Shown one piece after another: positions 48,873 to 60,149 of a DNA stretch of 64,000 nt. Numbering within the stretch: the stretch's first letter is position 1; the number at the start of each line of letters is the position of its first letter. A program made the position numbers and the translations under genes. Under the pieces are notes generated by a model that was given only the letters and a program-made list of their open reading frames with translations, was not told where the DNA came from and searched no databases. Source of the stretch: Mangifera indica (lineage: Eukaryota > Streptophyta > Magnoliopsida > Sapindales > Anacardiaceae); assembly GCF_011075055.1 (NCBI RefSeq), contig NC_058137.1:25095463-25159462 (forward strand). Reading direction: 5' to 3'.

Positions 48873-48964
48873 TATTTTTAAGTGTCCTTGAAAATCGACC
48901 TTCTTAATATTGGGTTAGGTAGCTTTGACTATAACCTAAGGGGTTCTGTTCCTATCACTTTCAT

Positions 48965-49428
48965 GTCATGTCTCACAGCCTTCAGTCTTCTACATTATTA
49001 ACCCTTTGCATGCAATATTCATGGGCGACAATTTTCGACCAGTTCACACGACATCTCCAATACTATCTTCTCTAGGATCAGTTTTATATGCACTTACATT
49101 ATAGATTAGGGTTGTCAATTTCATCTTGCCTTGGACTTATCAAAGGAACAATTCCAACTCTCGATCAATTTACGCAATGATGACCTAATCCCTCGTGTCA
49201 TGTCTCACAGCCTTCAGTCTTCTACATTATTGACCCTTTGCATGCAATATTCATGGGCGACAATTTCCGACCAGTTCGCACGACATCTCCAATACTATCT
49301 TCTCTAGGATCAGTTTTATATGCACTTACATTATAGATTAGGGTTGTCAATTTCATCTTGCCTTGGACTTATCAAAGGAACAATTTCAACTCTCGATCAA
49401 TTTATGCAATGATGACCTAATCCCTCGT
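48965..49428 (+). repeat. Direct tandem duplication, 232-bp unit, two copies
   Basis: Copies at 48965-49196 and 49197-49428 (TGTCATGTCTCACAGCCTTC...) differ at only a few bases, so the duplication is recent. No coding content seen. Confidence 0.92.
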
Positions 49429-50635
49429 GTAATACGCCCACTACATTATATACTCCCCACGGTTGGAGCTCCCCCAACAAGCAATAACATATCTACAAAA
49501 CCAACAATCATACACACTAACCTTTAAGCACGTCTATCATCGTGTTTGCCCAAACCTGTCACACTCACCAACCTTTAGCCGTAACAAATATCAAAGAGTT
49601 AATTAGAAAAGGGTAAAAAATATGTCTTTCTTATTATTCAGGCCTTCAAAACTCCAACATCCTGCTACAATAATGAAACTTTGCACAAATTAAATGCATG
49701 TACTCCATTATTTGTAAAAGTACTACAGCATTGTGGCTCAATAACTAATGATCTGATTAGCTGTGGGTTACTGTCAAGACTTTTTCTATTATGGGGTACA
49801 ACCAGAAAAAGTATCAAGAGGCTAGGCAAACTTTTAGTACGACTTTTAGTCGATGGCCTGCTTTTATTCTAGTTCAATGGGTCGTCTATTAGTGGAAAGT
49901 CACTTATACGAGGTAGTGCTCTTGGTAAGATAATTTTATGCAGATTGCGTAAACGGCTTTACAAATTGCAACACTGTTGCAGACGCTTGAGAATTTAGTA
50001 GAACCAGCCAGTTGTATGACGAAAACTGAATTTGTAGCATTCTGAGTATACAGATTTTAATTGTGTATATCTTTCAACTTTCTGCACAAGATGTCAGGGA
50101 ATGTACAGCAATTTTCTAAATATGAAACGGATTTCTTTTTTTTAATGAATTATTAGCAATGATTCGATTATAAGTACCTTCAAAGAATGAGTTCTTGTAA
50201 TTAAACCTTAAAAGCCAATAACGATATCAAATGATATGAATCTTGAGAGAATCATACTTCAAAAATTAATTTTTGAGATTGAAGAGCTTAAACTATATAA
50301 ACTCATATCAAAAGTCTATATTTTCTAATATGGGATCTAAGTTTTATACTTTGCACTTAGAATTTTAACATATCACCACCCTTTGCAACCCCATCATCCA
50401 GAATTCTTTCTTTAATGAATTATTAATGAAATCGTGCCATGAGCTCATTTAAATAAGATTCCAGTTCTTTAATTTGAAATAAATAAATCAGTTAGAGCAA
50501 TAAATATTGAAATGTATTGTATGCTTAACAGTTCCTGGGAAGAAAAGGAAGAGAACAGCCTTAAGAAACGGTTTGATTTTGAGACGGATAGAAGAGCTTA
50601 TATTCAGCCATTTCAGTCATAACTTTTCTGTTTAC
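49429..50635. other. Intergenic, nothing recognised
   Basis: A 63-codon frame at 49681-49872 has no motif. No repeat structure stands out. Confidence 0.4.
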
Positions 50636-51050
50636 TCTTGGAGCAGCCTTTGGGCTCCTCTTGCTTCCTTGGAGTTCTGGTAGAGGGTTGGTTTGTGAAC
50701 TCCGCCTTCTTGGATGCTCCTTCTTTGTGTGCTGTTTGGTCTCCTGATTCGCCTTGCTGTTTTCCTCCCTTTTTGCTGCTTGCTTTGATTGGTGCTTGTT
50801 GCTTTGGATGCTTTGGTTTCCTTTTTCCTTTCTTTGGCTTGTTTTTGCATGAACCTTATCTTTGACCTGCTTTTGATAGTTTTCAAGAGACTATAAATTT
50901 TTTTTGTTGGTCGTAATCTAAGGGCCTGTTCTATGGTGTGACATGCTGTTTAGCTTCTCACTGTCTTTTAAAGTTATGGTTTTGGTCAGCTTAAGTTGTT
51001 CAGGTCAGTTTGATCATTTTCTTTATTTATACATATCAAAAAAAATTTCT
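50636..51050 (+). mobile_element. Possible 3' end of a LINE retrotransposon
   Basis: A GT/TC-rich tract with leucine/cysteine/phenylalanine-rich frames ends in TTTATACATATCAAAAAAAA, a form seen at the 3' ends of plant L1 elements. No reverse transcriptase is present and no target duplication was found, so this is tentative. Confidence 0.3.
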
Positions 51051-52590
51051 GTTTGACTTTCCTGAGCTTTATAGAATTATTTGTTTGAAAGTTTCCTAGA
51101 AATAGTATTAGACAAGTGGAAAAAGATTTGGGGAATGAAGCAAGCAAACTATATATATATAATTGATCTTCAATTATTGACAAGAAATCCGAGTGCAAAG
51201 TGATGTCGTTTTCATTCATCGCCTTTAAAGCGTGCTGTTCATAGTCAAAACAGCTGAGGCTGAGACAGCTCTACAACTCCAATAAAATGAACGAAAAGTA
51301 CAGGCGCCTAACTGAACTATTAAGTGCCCTAGAGTGACCAATAATTTCTTCTAAGTTCAGCTTCTTGATTACTTGAATACCTTAACTTCTGAAGAGACAA
51401 TGTCTCAAGGATGGAGTTAAATGAGACTATAAAATTATGCATGATTGACGTATAATCTTTACAATCCACAATAGCCTAAAATAGTGACACCTTACTTTCT
51501 GTTTCTATCAAGCTTTTTCCCACCTAGAATAATCAACTTCAAGCTTGAGTTGTATTTCACATTTCCTTTGTCTTATTAACAAAGTTTCCATTGAAGAAGA
51601 AGGCCAAATGTCTATTTCCCACCCAAGTTTTGATGAAATGCCATATTTCCATCATTTAAGTTTAAAAAAAACTAATTTCCCACTCATCTATTAAATCAAT
51701 TGTTAGTTTTGAATATTAAAAATTATTTATATCAATTTTGTTTAAATATTATAATATGGGGTGTAAGTGCACATTTCAAAACTTACTAGAAGCAAACGGA
51801 CATTTCTCTACCTTGTTTTGCAAATTATCATATTCACCTCAAATATTTTTAAAATATTTTATAACCTTAATAATTTGTAAAATAATATTTATACCCCTAA
51901 TTTATTATATAATATAATACTATTTCCTTTTTTTAGGGGTATAATGTGAATTTTGAAATTATTGAAGGGCTTATTGAAATTTTAAAAAATTTAAAAAAAA
52001 CCCTCAAACTATTTTAGAATTTTTAAAGACCCCTAAAATTTGAAGAAATTTACAATTTACCTTAAACATACAATTATATGTCATTAATATCTCTATATAT
52101 ACTTATACAATAATTTTTTTTATTTTTAATTGAAATTAATATGAATTAAGTATACAAAAAATTATTTTATAATATTTGGGGTATAGTATTTTTGTATTCT
52201 TTATTCTATTATTTAACTTGAAAATTTTTTTGTCTTCTTTATATTTTTATAAAAATATTAATAAATTTAATATATAGATGAGAAATCAACCTTTTCAATT
52301 TTTTTTTTTTTTTAAATAAGAATCTAACATTTCAATTTAGGATGACCCTGTTAATATGATATTTCTGTTTTATTCTTTGCTCTGCTGTTCTTATGTGACA
52401 ATAATTCTTTCTCCAGGCATACGAAGATGGGTTTCTTTTCGAAGCTGGAAGTAGGGAAGGCTGTCTAAGACAGGAAATTACTCATTGAATTAACGAACCA
52501 CACCAAATAAATTTATGAGTAAAAGAAAATTTTCATTCCTCACGGGCTATAAACTCATAATACACTCTTTTTATGTCAATCTAATAGTTT
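51051..52590. other. Intergenic, with a lone family-A element end at 51602
   Basis: GGCCAAATGTCTATTTCCCACC at about 51602 matches the end of foldback family A, but no partner end appears before the next gene, so it is a truncated or strongly decayed copy. The rest is AT-rich. Confidence 0.5.
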
Positions 52591-52599
52591 CAAATGTAT

Positions 52600-52760
52600 A
52601 ATACTATACGTACCTATTTTAGGTATATAAATATGTATACACTTATATGTGTCATCATATGATTAGGTGTTATTTTATCTTTAATTCAAAGTTACTCAAT
52701 CATATTATGACATATATAAATGTATACATATATGTGTATACAAAGTAGATATATATAGTC
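52600..52760. mobile_element. AT-rich palindromic MITE (family D)
   Basis: The arms GTCATCATATGATTAGGTGT and ACTCAATCATATTATGACAT surround a CTTTAATTCAAAG centre. Outer arms TATACACTTATATG and TGTATACATATATG also pair. It lies about 180 bases beyond the stop of the peptide gene at 52942; a half copy follows at about 52795-52900. Confidence 0.65.
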
Positions 52761-52941
52761 TTATTTTAATATTAAATGGCCAATTAGATATCCAGATGAT
52801 ATGTCCTCATGAGATTGGTTGATTTTAAATTGAAAATAAAATAACATTCAATCATACAATGATATATAATTTAATTACCTAATTAGATACTTAAAACTGG
52901 GTATACGTACAGAGTGAAAATAATATATGCGTCGTTACTTG

Positions 52942-53202
52942 TTAGTGGCCTACTCCAGGACTTGGCACCGACTGTAGAATTCGATCAATATTGGCGAGAT
53001 GACTAAGAAAAAGCCTTTCATTATAACCAGCCATTGCATTTTCATGAGCATTTCCGTGAGGAGGTGGAGAGCCTCTTGAAAAAACAGAGTCATCGAATTC
53101 TCTCTGAATCTCTACGCTTGAGAGCTTCCTGGCTTCATAAGTTTCTACATGGCAGCAGACCAGAAGGCAGAAAACAAACAAAACAGAACTCAAACGAACC
53201 AT
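52942..53202 (-). CDS. Secreted peptide precursor, PIP/PIPL-like (SVPSPGVGH end)
   Basis: 86 aa, single exon. MVRLSSVLFVFCLLVCCHVE signal peptide, YEARKLSSVE after cleavage, a histidine/glycine-containing middle (RGSPPPHGNAHENAMAG), then LFLSHLANIDRILQSVPSPGVGH and stop. The terminal SPGVGH is the form shared by CEP and PIP-like mature peptides, and the I-D-R-I-L lead-in is kept in the neighbour at 54456. A TATATATA lies at about 53287-53294 and a 45-bp duplicated promoter block at 53361-53450. Secretion, processing and receptor sensing are inferred from family layout. Confidence 0.8.
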   Translation of the reverse strand: MVRLSSVLFVFCLLVCCHVETYEARKLSSVEIQREFDDSVFSRGSPPPHGNAHENAMAGYNERLFLSHLANIDRILQSVPSPGVGH

Positions 53203-53360
53203 TTTTCAGAATGTTAACAAAAAAATACAGAAAGGGCGAGAATGATCAAATAATGGCTTATATGGTTATGAAGCATACAATGACTCTATATATAGCACTG
53301 GAAATGAAAGTAGACTTCGGCAAAATTTTGTCACGTTTGAAAATATTTGTGGAAATTGCC

Positions 53361-53450
53361 TGCGGGGTGATATTGGGTAGGTGGAAATGGACCAGTTGAT
53401 TAATCTGCAGGGTGATATTGGGTAGGTGGAAATGGACCAGTTGATTAATC
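53361..53450 (-). repeat. 45-bp tandem duplication in the promoter of the 53202 peptide gene
   Basis: Two nearly identical units, 53361-53405 and 53406-53450, begin about 70 bases upstream of the TATA box. Read on the gene's strand each contains CCACCTACCC, which includes the MYB-binding AC element ACCTACC. Duplication doubles any such site. Confidence 0.85.
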
Positions 53451-54190
53451 TGCCGGCTTCTCTTTTGTTTCAGTCTGGTGCATTGTACTTGCTCATACAT
53501 ACAATATAAGTCAAGCTTCTGAAAAGGCCAATTTTTTCACGTCTATTTCTGGGATCATGATGCTATGATCATAATAGACCACTTTTGTTTTTATCAATTG
53601 CACGATTTCCATACATACAAACTCACTGCTGTCATCTTTACAAAAGTATTGTTCTGTTTCATATATCACTCAGGATTTGAGCTGTCCATTCTATTTGACC
53701 AAAATCCATTAGAGCTAAAAGACGTCCCACATCTGGGTCAGTTTGATTTGATTTGATTTTGGTTTCAAAAATGGAATTTCACTTCCCACTGCTTTCAATT
53801 AATTCTTGATTGGGAAAAGCTGATTAAGGCCGGCATACTTCATGAAAGTATTGGTGAAACTAGTCAATCAACCAAGTCAATTAATTTTGATAAAAAGAAA
53901 GAAAACATCGTGGACATTGACTATAAATTAAAAGAAAGTCATAAGTTATATTGCTTGAAAATAAAAACCCATATCATACGTATTGACTATTTTCATTTTT
54001 CTATAACATTTCAGTATAACATCAAGGACATTAACAGAATTAATAATCAATAATAAAAATATATGTATACTTTATAAATTTCAGCATACTGCATACACTG
54101 AATGTCTAAACCAAACCCCAAAATTCAACACTTGTTCTTCAATTTGGTATTGATGGGCAGCGACCACTGTAATTGGAATATATATATTAA
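53451..54190. other. Intergenic spacer between two peptide genes
   Basis: Holds the upstream region of the 53202 gene and the 3' flank of the 54456 gene. No gene or repeat recognised. Confidence 0.4.
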
Positions 54191-54195
54191 ATCTT

Positions 54196-54456
54196 TCAAT
54201 GGCCGGCTCCAGGACTTGGAACAGACCCCAAAATGCGATCAATCTCAGTTAAGTGGCGAGTAAAACGCTGGTAATCATCACTATTAGCCAATGCATGGCC
54301 CTGAGGGAGAGATCCGAGAACCGGACTTTCCTTCATGGAAGGGACGACCTCTCTCTTCTCTATGTTCAAGATCTTTCTAGCCTCAACAGACGCTGCAACC
54401 ATGAAAATTAAAGCAAAGAAGATCACTAGAAAACCAGTGATTGAGCGAGAGCCCAT
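54196..54456 (-). CDS. Secreted peptide precursor, PIP/PIPL-like (SVPSPGAGH end)
   Basis: 86 aa, single exon, the same length and strand as its neighbour at 53202. MGSRSITGFLVIFFALIFMV signal peptide, SVEARKILNIEKREV after cleavage, a variable middle, then RFTRHLTEIDRILGSVPSPGAGH and stop. HLxxIDRIL and SVPSPGxGH are kept between the two, while the middles differ, the usual pattern for peptide-hormone precursors under selection at the mature end. It is the last intact member of the cluster. Confidence 0.8.
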   Translation of the reverse strand: MGSRSITGFLVIFFALIFMVAASVEARKILNIEKREVVPSMKESPVLGSLPQGHALANSDDYQRFTRHLTEIDRILGSVPSPGAGH

Positions 54457-54713
54457 TAATGTAGATTATTGAACGAATGTAAAGCTTGAGGATTAGTGAA
54501 TGTTTGAAGTGGAGATTCAGCTTGGTGGGATTTGTGAGCTATATGTTTACATATATATATATATTAACATATAGCATAAGGAGAGTCGTGAGGGAAAAGC
54601 TATGAGCAGAAAAGTCAGCAAGTTAGAAATATTTTAAGGTATTTTGATGGATAAATATGGAAGTGCTTCATGGAAGTTGGGTTAGGTGAAATTGAACTAG
54701 GCAGCCGGCGATA

Positions 54714-55094
54714 TTGTTCGCTAAAAGTTTCATGCACTGTTGTTTATATATTTTTCCTGAGTATAAAAATTTGTATATGGGAGACTCTGAGAATCTTCAT
54801 ATTGAAGTTCAATGGAAAAACAGTGGCACCGAAAGCTACATGGTCTGCCAACACAGTTTGTATATGGGAGACTCTGAGAATCTTCTGATTGAAGTTCAAT
54901 GGAAAAACAGTGGCACCGAAAGCTACAAGGTCTGCCAACACAGTGTTGATCTTAATCGATGGTCATGTGTAATCCGGTTGCGTGACAATTACATATCTGT
55001 TTCTGAAAAATCACATTTGATGAGAAGATCAATTAACTGTCACCAAGATACAATTTATCTATCGGATATTTACAGGCATATTTTGAATATATAA
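54714..55094 (+). other. Open frame with an in-frame 87-bp duplication, unknown
   Basis: A 126-codon frame in which 29 codons (LYMGDSENLHIEVQWKNSGT...) occur twice (from 54771 and from 54858), then VDLNRWSCVIRLRDNYISVS. The composition looks protein-like and the duplication keeps the frame, but there is no signal peptide, no clean start and no family I recognise. It may be a decayed exon. It ends in a palindromic MITE at about 55060. Confidence 0.35.
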
Positions 55095-56585
55095 ATAAAT
55101 ATAATGTTATGTGTTATCATATCATTATATAATATTTTATTTTTAATTCAAAATTATTTACTCATATGATAACACAAATTAAATATATATTTATTTATGT
55201 ATTCAAAATATGTACACATAATTTTATTGTATCAAGTGACATAAAAATTAAGAGTAATGTTATATTATCACTTTTCTTTTAATTACAAATTTGAGTACAT
55301 AATGTTATCATTTTAATCCAATTTAATTTTATCATTAATTTAAAATTATTCGATTATATATCGATATTATTTATATATTTAATTGTATATTTAAAAATAT
55401 TTATATAGTTTTTAATGAAAAATTAAATTTGTCTTTTATCTAATATAGGGAATTTGAAAACTATGGTTAAAATTAAATATATCAAGAGCAATAATGCTAG
55501 GTATATATTTTTTTAATATATAATTTGAATATATAATTAATATATTATCATATGATTAAATATTATTATATTTTTTACTCAAAATAATTTAATTATGTAA
55601 TAACATATTATCTATCTATCTAAATTATATACTAAAAATATATACATATAATTTTATTCATATATTAATTAAACTTCAAAGTTGGGATAAGAAGATTAGG
55701 TATAAATTAAAAATAAATTATTATTTAAATAATATGTTATAATATAATTAAATAATTTTAATTTTTAAATTAATAATAAAATAAAATAAGATAAGAATAT
55801 GCGTTGTGTCGACTAAAATGTAGTTGGGACAAAACTACTTTGGGGCATGCTTGTGATTTGACCAAGTGTGAGTGCTGCTGAGTAATGTACACGGTAAAGA
55901 CAAAACTACATGGCGTGCTTATGAGACATAAAAAGCACAATTCAATAAGTCAACCTTATTAAAAAGCTAAAGGCAAATTGCTTAATTAAGTATTAGGCAT
56001 TATTTTACATTATCGCATTGCAGACCTCTTTGCTAGTTAAAATAATAAGTCATTAGTGTAATTAATCAGTTGACATTGATTATGTTAGCCACCAAAGCAT
56101 TTCTCTTGACCCAGAAACCCGGATAATTGGCTTATTATCATTTGGGTAATATTATGTACATAATTTTTATGTATAAATAATAATATGTTATCATATAATT
56201 AAATATTTTAAAATTAAAAATAAAATAATATTTAATCATATGAGAATATATAATTATTTGTATATAAAATTATGTACAAAAATTTTACGTATAGTACTAC
56301 AATTTTAACAAGGAAAGAAAGATAAAATGTCTACAAAATCTGATCAAATTCTTAGAAAATTGATAAAATTTAAAAGTCAAAACTTTAAATCTGTACCTCT
56401 AAATAACTTTTTTGAGTTATACTATGTATACATAATTTTGAATACATAACTGAGTATATAGATGATATATTTTTATGTGATTAGATGAACTTTTATTCTT
56501 GATTAAAAATTATCTAATAATATGATAATACATTATCTATGTATTTAATTATATACTAAAAATATGTATACATTTTATTGTACTT
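55060..56585. mobile_element. Cluster of AT-rich palindromic MITEs (family D)
   Basis: Five copies lie at about 55060-55225, 55255-55440, 55490-55665, 56145-56305 and 56395-56585. Each has the core GTTATCATATGATTAAATATT / AATAATTTAATCATATGATAAC around a TTTTTAATTCAAAATT-like centre, and outer arms such as ATTATGTACATAATTTT and AAAATTATGTACAAAAAT. No coding content. Confidence 0.6.
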
Positions 56586-57063
56586 TTCTTCGTGTGCTCC
56601 CTCTTTTGACTCATTTGTTTAAGAAAGAGCATCGAAACTAGGATTGGCAAAGCATGGTTGACATTGAAAAAAGCAGTAATTTGGCCGATTATTTTTTTTT
56701 CCTTCTCTGAAAACAGAAGAACAGTATAGATTACTCAAACCACGGCGGCCATTGATCCTTTGAGAAGGATGTTTTAACAAAGAGAATAATATAAGTGGTT
56801 GCTGTGTCGAAACCAGAAGTAGCCGGCAATATAATGTTATGATTTATGCATGCCGTCTTAGTTAAGCTCAGACTAGCTAATTCATGTCATACATTACATA
56901 ACATGTATAAATGCAATTGAATATATATATTTTTTTCATATTTTAATCATCGTCTCATTAGAGACAGTTTGCTGCCTTTTGTTTTCCTATTGCATGAATC
57001 GGTTCTTCACTAATTAATCAAAATAGATCCTAATTAAATGAGGAGTTGGTGTGTTTTTTTTTT
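56586..57063. other. Intergenic, nothing recognised
   Basis: Spacer between the palindromic MITE cluster and the TIR transposon; no gene or repeat signal. Confidence 0.4.
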
Positions 57064-58573
57064 GGGAAATTATAAAAAATAGCTAAAATTTAGGGGATCT
57101 AAGCAAAATTGCCCAAAATATTCAGGTTTAAGCAAAAATACCCAGGTTTTGTGAAATGACAAAACTACCCCCATATATAAACACAGCCAATTTCCTTACT
57201 TCCCACGGTCATTTCACTGTGTAAATTCAAAGAAAATTCAAAATTTTCCACTTTCCCACGGTCATCCCACGGTCGACCAAATTTTCGTTGATTTTCTTGC
57301 TTTCCGGTAACCGCAAATGGCAAAGAAGGTTAGTAAAATTCAAAATTTTCCACTTTCCCACGGTCATCCCACGGTCGACCAAATTTTCGTTGATTTTCTT
57401 GCTTTCCGGTAACCGCAAATGGCAAAGAAGGTTAGTATATCTCCTGTAATCTTATTTGAATCAAATTATTGTTCATATTATTGAGATTTGATTGAGATTT
57501 TGAGGTTTGAAATTTTAGGGTTTCAATTTGAACAATGCTTAAAATATTTTGATTCTTGGTTGTTTTCGTTGAATTGATTGAGGGGTTTTGTGTTATACAA
57601 CGTGTAGATTTGATTTATGTGAAAATCGGAGGCTGAAACAACCAAATTTTTGCCTAAAATGGTTGTCGAAGGATCGGTAGTCCGACCGTGGGAACAGTGT
57701 TTCCCACGGTCAAACGATTTCTCCCACGATCAGCAGACATTGACAGTGGGTTAGGGGGTAAAATAGTTTTTTTAAAATATTGGGGTGTCGGGGAGAGCCC
57801 TTAGCCCACGACAGGTTTTTCTGAAATTTACTGCGTGACCGTGGGTTTTCCATTCTCCCACGCTCATCCCACGGTTCGAAACTTCCCAATTAGATTTCCG
57901 TCGATTTTCTTGCTTTCCGGCAACGGCAAATAACAAATAAGGTTAGTATATCTCCCGTAATCTTATTTAAATCAAGTTATTACTCATATTATTGAGATTT
58001 GATTGAGATTTTGCGGTTTGAAATTTTAAGGTTTCGATTTGAACAATGCTTAAAATGTTTTAATTCTTGGTTGTTTTTGTTGAATTGATTGAGGGGTTTT
58101 GTGTTATATAACGTGTAGATTTGATTTATGTGAAAATCGGAGGTCGAAACAACCAAATTTTGGTCGAAAATGGCTGCAAAGGATCGGCAGTTCGACCGTG
58201 GGAACAGTGTTTCCCACGGTCAAACGATTTCTCCCACGGTCAGCAGACATTGACCGTGGGTTAGGGGGGTAAAATATATTTTTTAAAATATTGGGGAGCC
58301 AACAGAGATTTCTTAGAACACAGCGGGTTTTTTGAAAATTTGTCATGTAACAGCAAACTTGTTTACAATATCAAATATCTAAAAACCTCCTATATTTATC
58401 TAAAATTATATTTAACCCTCATAGTGATTGAGAGAGTTAAATAAATGAGGGGAAGGGTAATTTTGGTATTTTTTGTTTAGGAATAATGAATTTGGGCATT
58501 TTTGCTTGAAAATAGTGATTTTGGGCATTTTTGCTTAATAAGGGGATATTTTGGCTATTTTTTTAAATTTCCC
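57064..58573. mobile_element. TIR transposon, about 1.5 kb, non-autonomous
   Basis: The left end GGGAAATTATAAAAAATAGC and right end GCTATTTTTTTAAATTTCCC are inverted, and arms with AAGCAAAAATGCCCA-type words run inward. Flanks are runs of about 10 T, consistent with a 9-10-bp Mutator-type target duplication. The interior has a perfect 102-bp tandem repeat (57233-57334, 57335-57436), a diverged second unit at about +510, and many CCCACGGTCA / TGACCGTGGG motifs. The phrase ATGGCAAAGAAGGTTAGTAT looks like a first exon and splice donor, possibly captured host sequence. Confidence 0.75.
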
Positions 58574-59680
58574 TTTTTTTTTTTCTTTTCCAAGTAAATG
58601 TATACTAAGAAGAAAAGGTCCAATAGAAGAACAACTTAAACTATCCCAACACTTACGAGATAGAGGATAAGGTAATAAATGTGGTGTTTTGAAAATTATA
58701 TCGGATTGATCGGTTCAATTGGGAACCGACTCTAAGTTTAGTTTTCTTAATATTAAAAAATAGTTTACTTGTTGACTTGGTTAAATCCAATCAAAACCAA
58801 CTGAATCAAGTTTGACCAAAATTTAGAGTATTTTTAAAAAATTTAATTATTTTTTAGTAATTTGATTATTTTAAATTAGATTTGATGAATTTCTAAACCT
58901 CTGTAAAGAAAACATAAGTTCAAAGATTAAAAAAAAATAAAAATATCTTATATCTATTAAAATATCTTTTATAGACAATGATTTGTAAAATTATGTTTTT
59001 TTTTTTTGTATCATGAGACAGACACATTTTTTTCATCAAATTATTTTATTAAAATCAGGTGAATAATTGACATTTTTAGAAACAATATATTCTAATTATC
59101 ATAGGTCTAGATATTCTAATTAATTTTGTTTTTTTGTAAAATTTTAAGCAAAATCTATTAATTAATTTGATATTATTTAAAAAAATATATTATAATTTGA
59201 TAATAAATTGAATCAACCAGTTTTCAATTGAATCATGAATCAGTAAGACAATCGATTCAATCACTGATCTGATTTTTAAAACATTTGATAACACTATATT
59301 GTTGCTATCTTGTCCATTATCTTACAAGTGTAGAGATGGTAAGACAAGATGAACTTATATTGTTTTTCTGTTGTGGCATTTCCTTCTTAATATACATTTA
59401 CCTAAAAGGAAAAACACACACACACAAAACAAAACAAAGCTACACTAATTGTTGGTGTGGCTTAAGAGTTTGGGAAATAAATATAAATTCTTCATGTGTG
59501 CATGGGTATTTATATAGAGAGAGGTATAATTAAGCTATAAATTTACTTTAATATGTCAATTAGGCATCCACAATCAAGTAGTATAATTTTGGAATCAGTA
59601 TTTACCAGGCTAGTCTAATTGTGCACAAAACATGACATATAAAGAAAAGTTTACCCACTAATCAATTAAATAAAAAACAG
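58574..59680. other. Intergenic, nothing recognised
   Basis: AT-rich, with a short (AC)n at about 59418-59428. No gene signal on either strand. Confidence 0.4.
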
Positions 59681-60149
59681 ATCAAAGGACTATTTCCCAT
59701 CCACGGATTGTTGAAATGACAAATTTCTATCAATTTAAGTTTTAAAAAGTTAAATTTTTACCTATCCTCCATTTTTATTATTGAATTTTATTGAGTTAAT
59801 AAGGTAAAAAAATTTGTTTTACATAAATTTTTTTTATTTTTTCTCTTTTTTTATTCTTTTTTATTTTTCCATTTCAAAAATTTGGGGGTAAACTATTAGT
59901 TTTAAAAATATTAGATGTGTTAATAAAATTTTTAAAAAAGTTTAGAATTTAAAATAGTATGAGGTGTATTTAATACTTTATGTGTTTCAATCATTTAAAA
60001 AATAATAGTTACACTTTTAAAGAATTAATCAAAATGTTTTAATATTTTTTAAGTAGTTGGATGATATATGGAAGTTCAATTTTTGGAAATTTTAATAGTG
60101 AAAATTTAGTATTTTAAAGAAACCTTGGGTGGGAAATGTGATTTGGCGT
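59681..60149. mobile_element. Diverged foldback element, family A relic
   Basis: The left end ATCAAAGGACTATTTCCCAT and right end ACCTTGGGTGGGAAATGTGATTTGGCGT are inverted and match family A ends, but the GC-rich centre is missing and the target duplication is unclear. Confidence 0.65.

Noticed and set aside
50632..50886. Lysine/arginine-rich minus frame of 84 codons
   Set aside because: Antisense of a GT/TC-rich tract that looks like a LINE 3' end; composition explains it.
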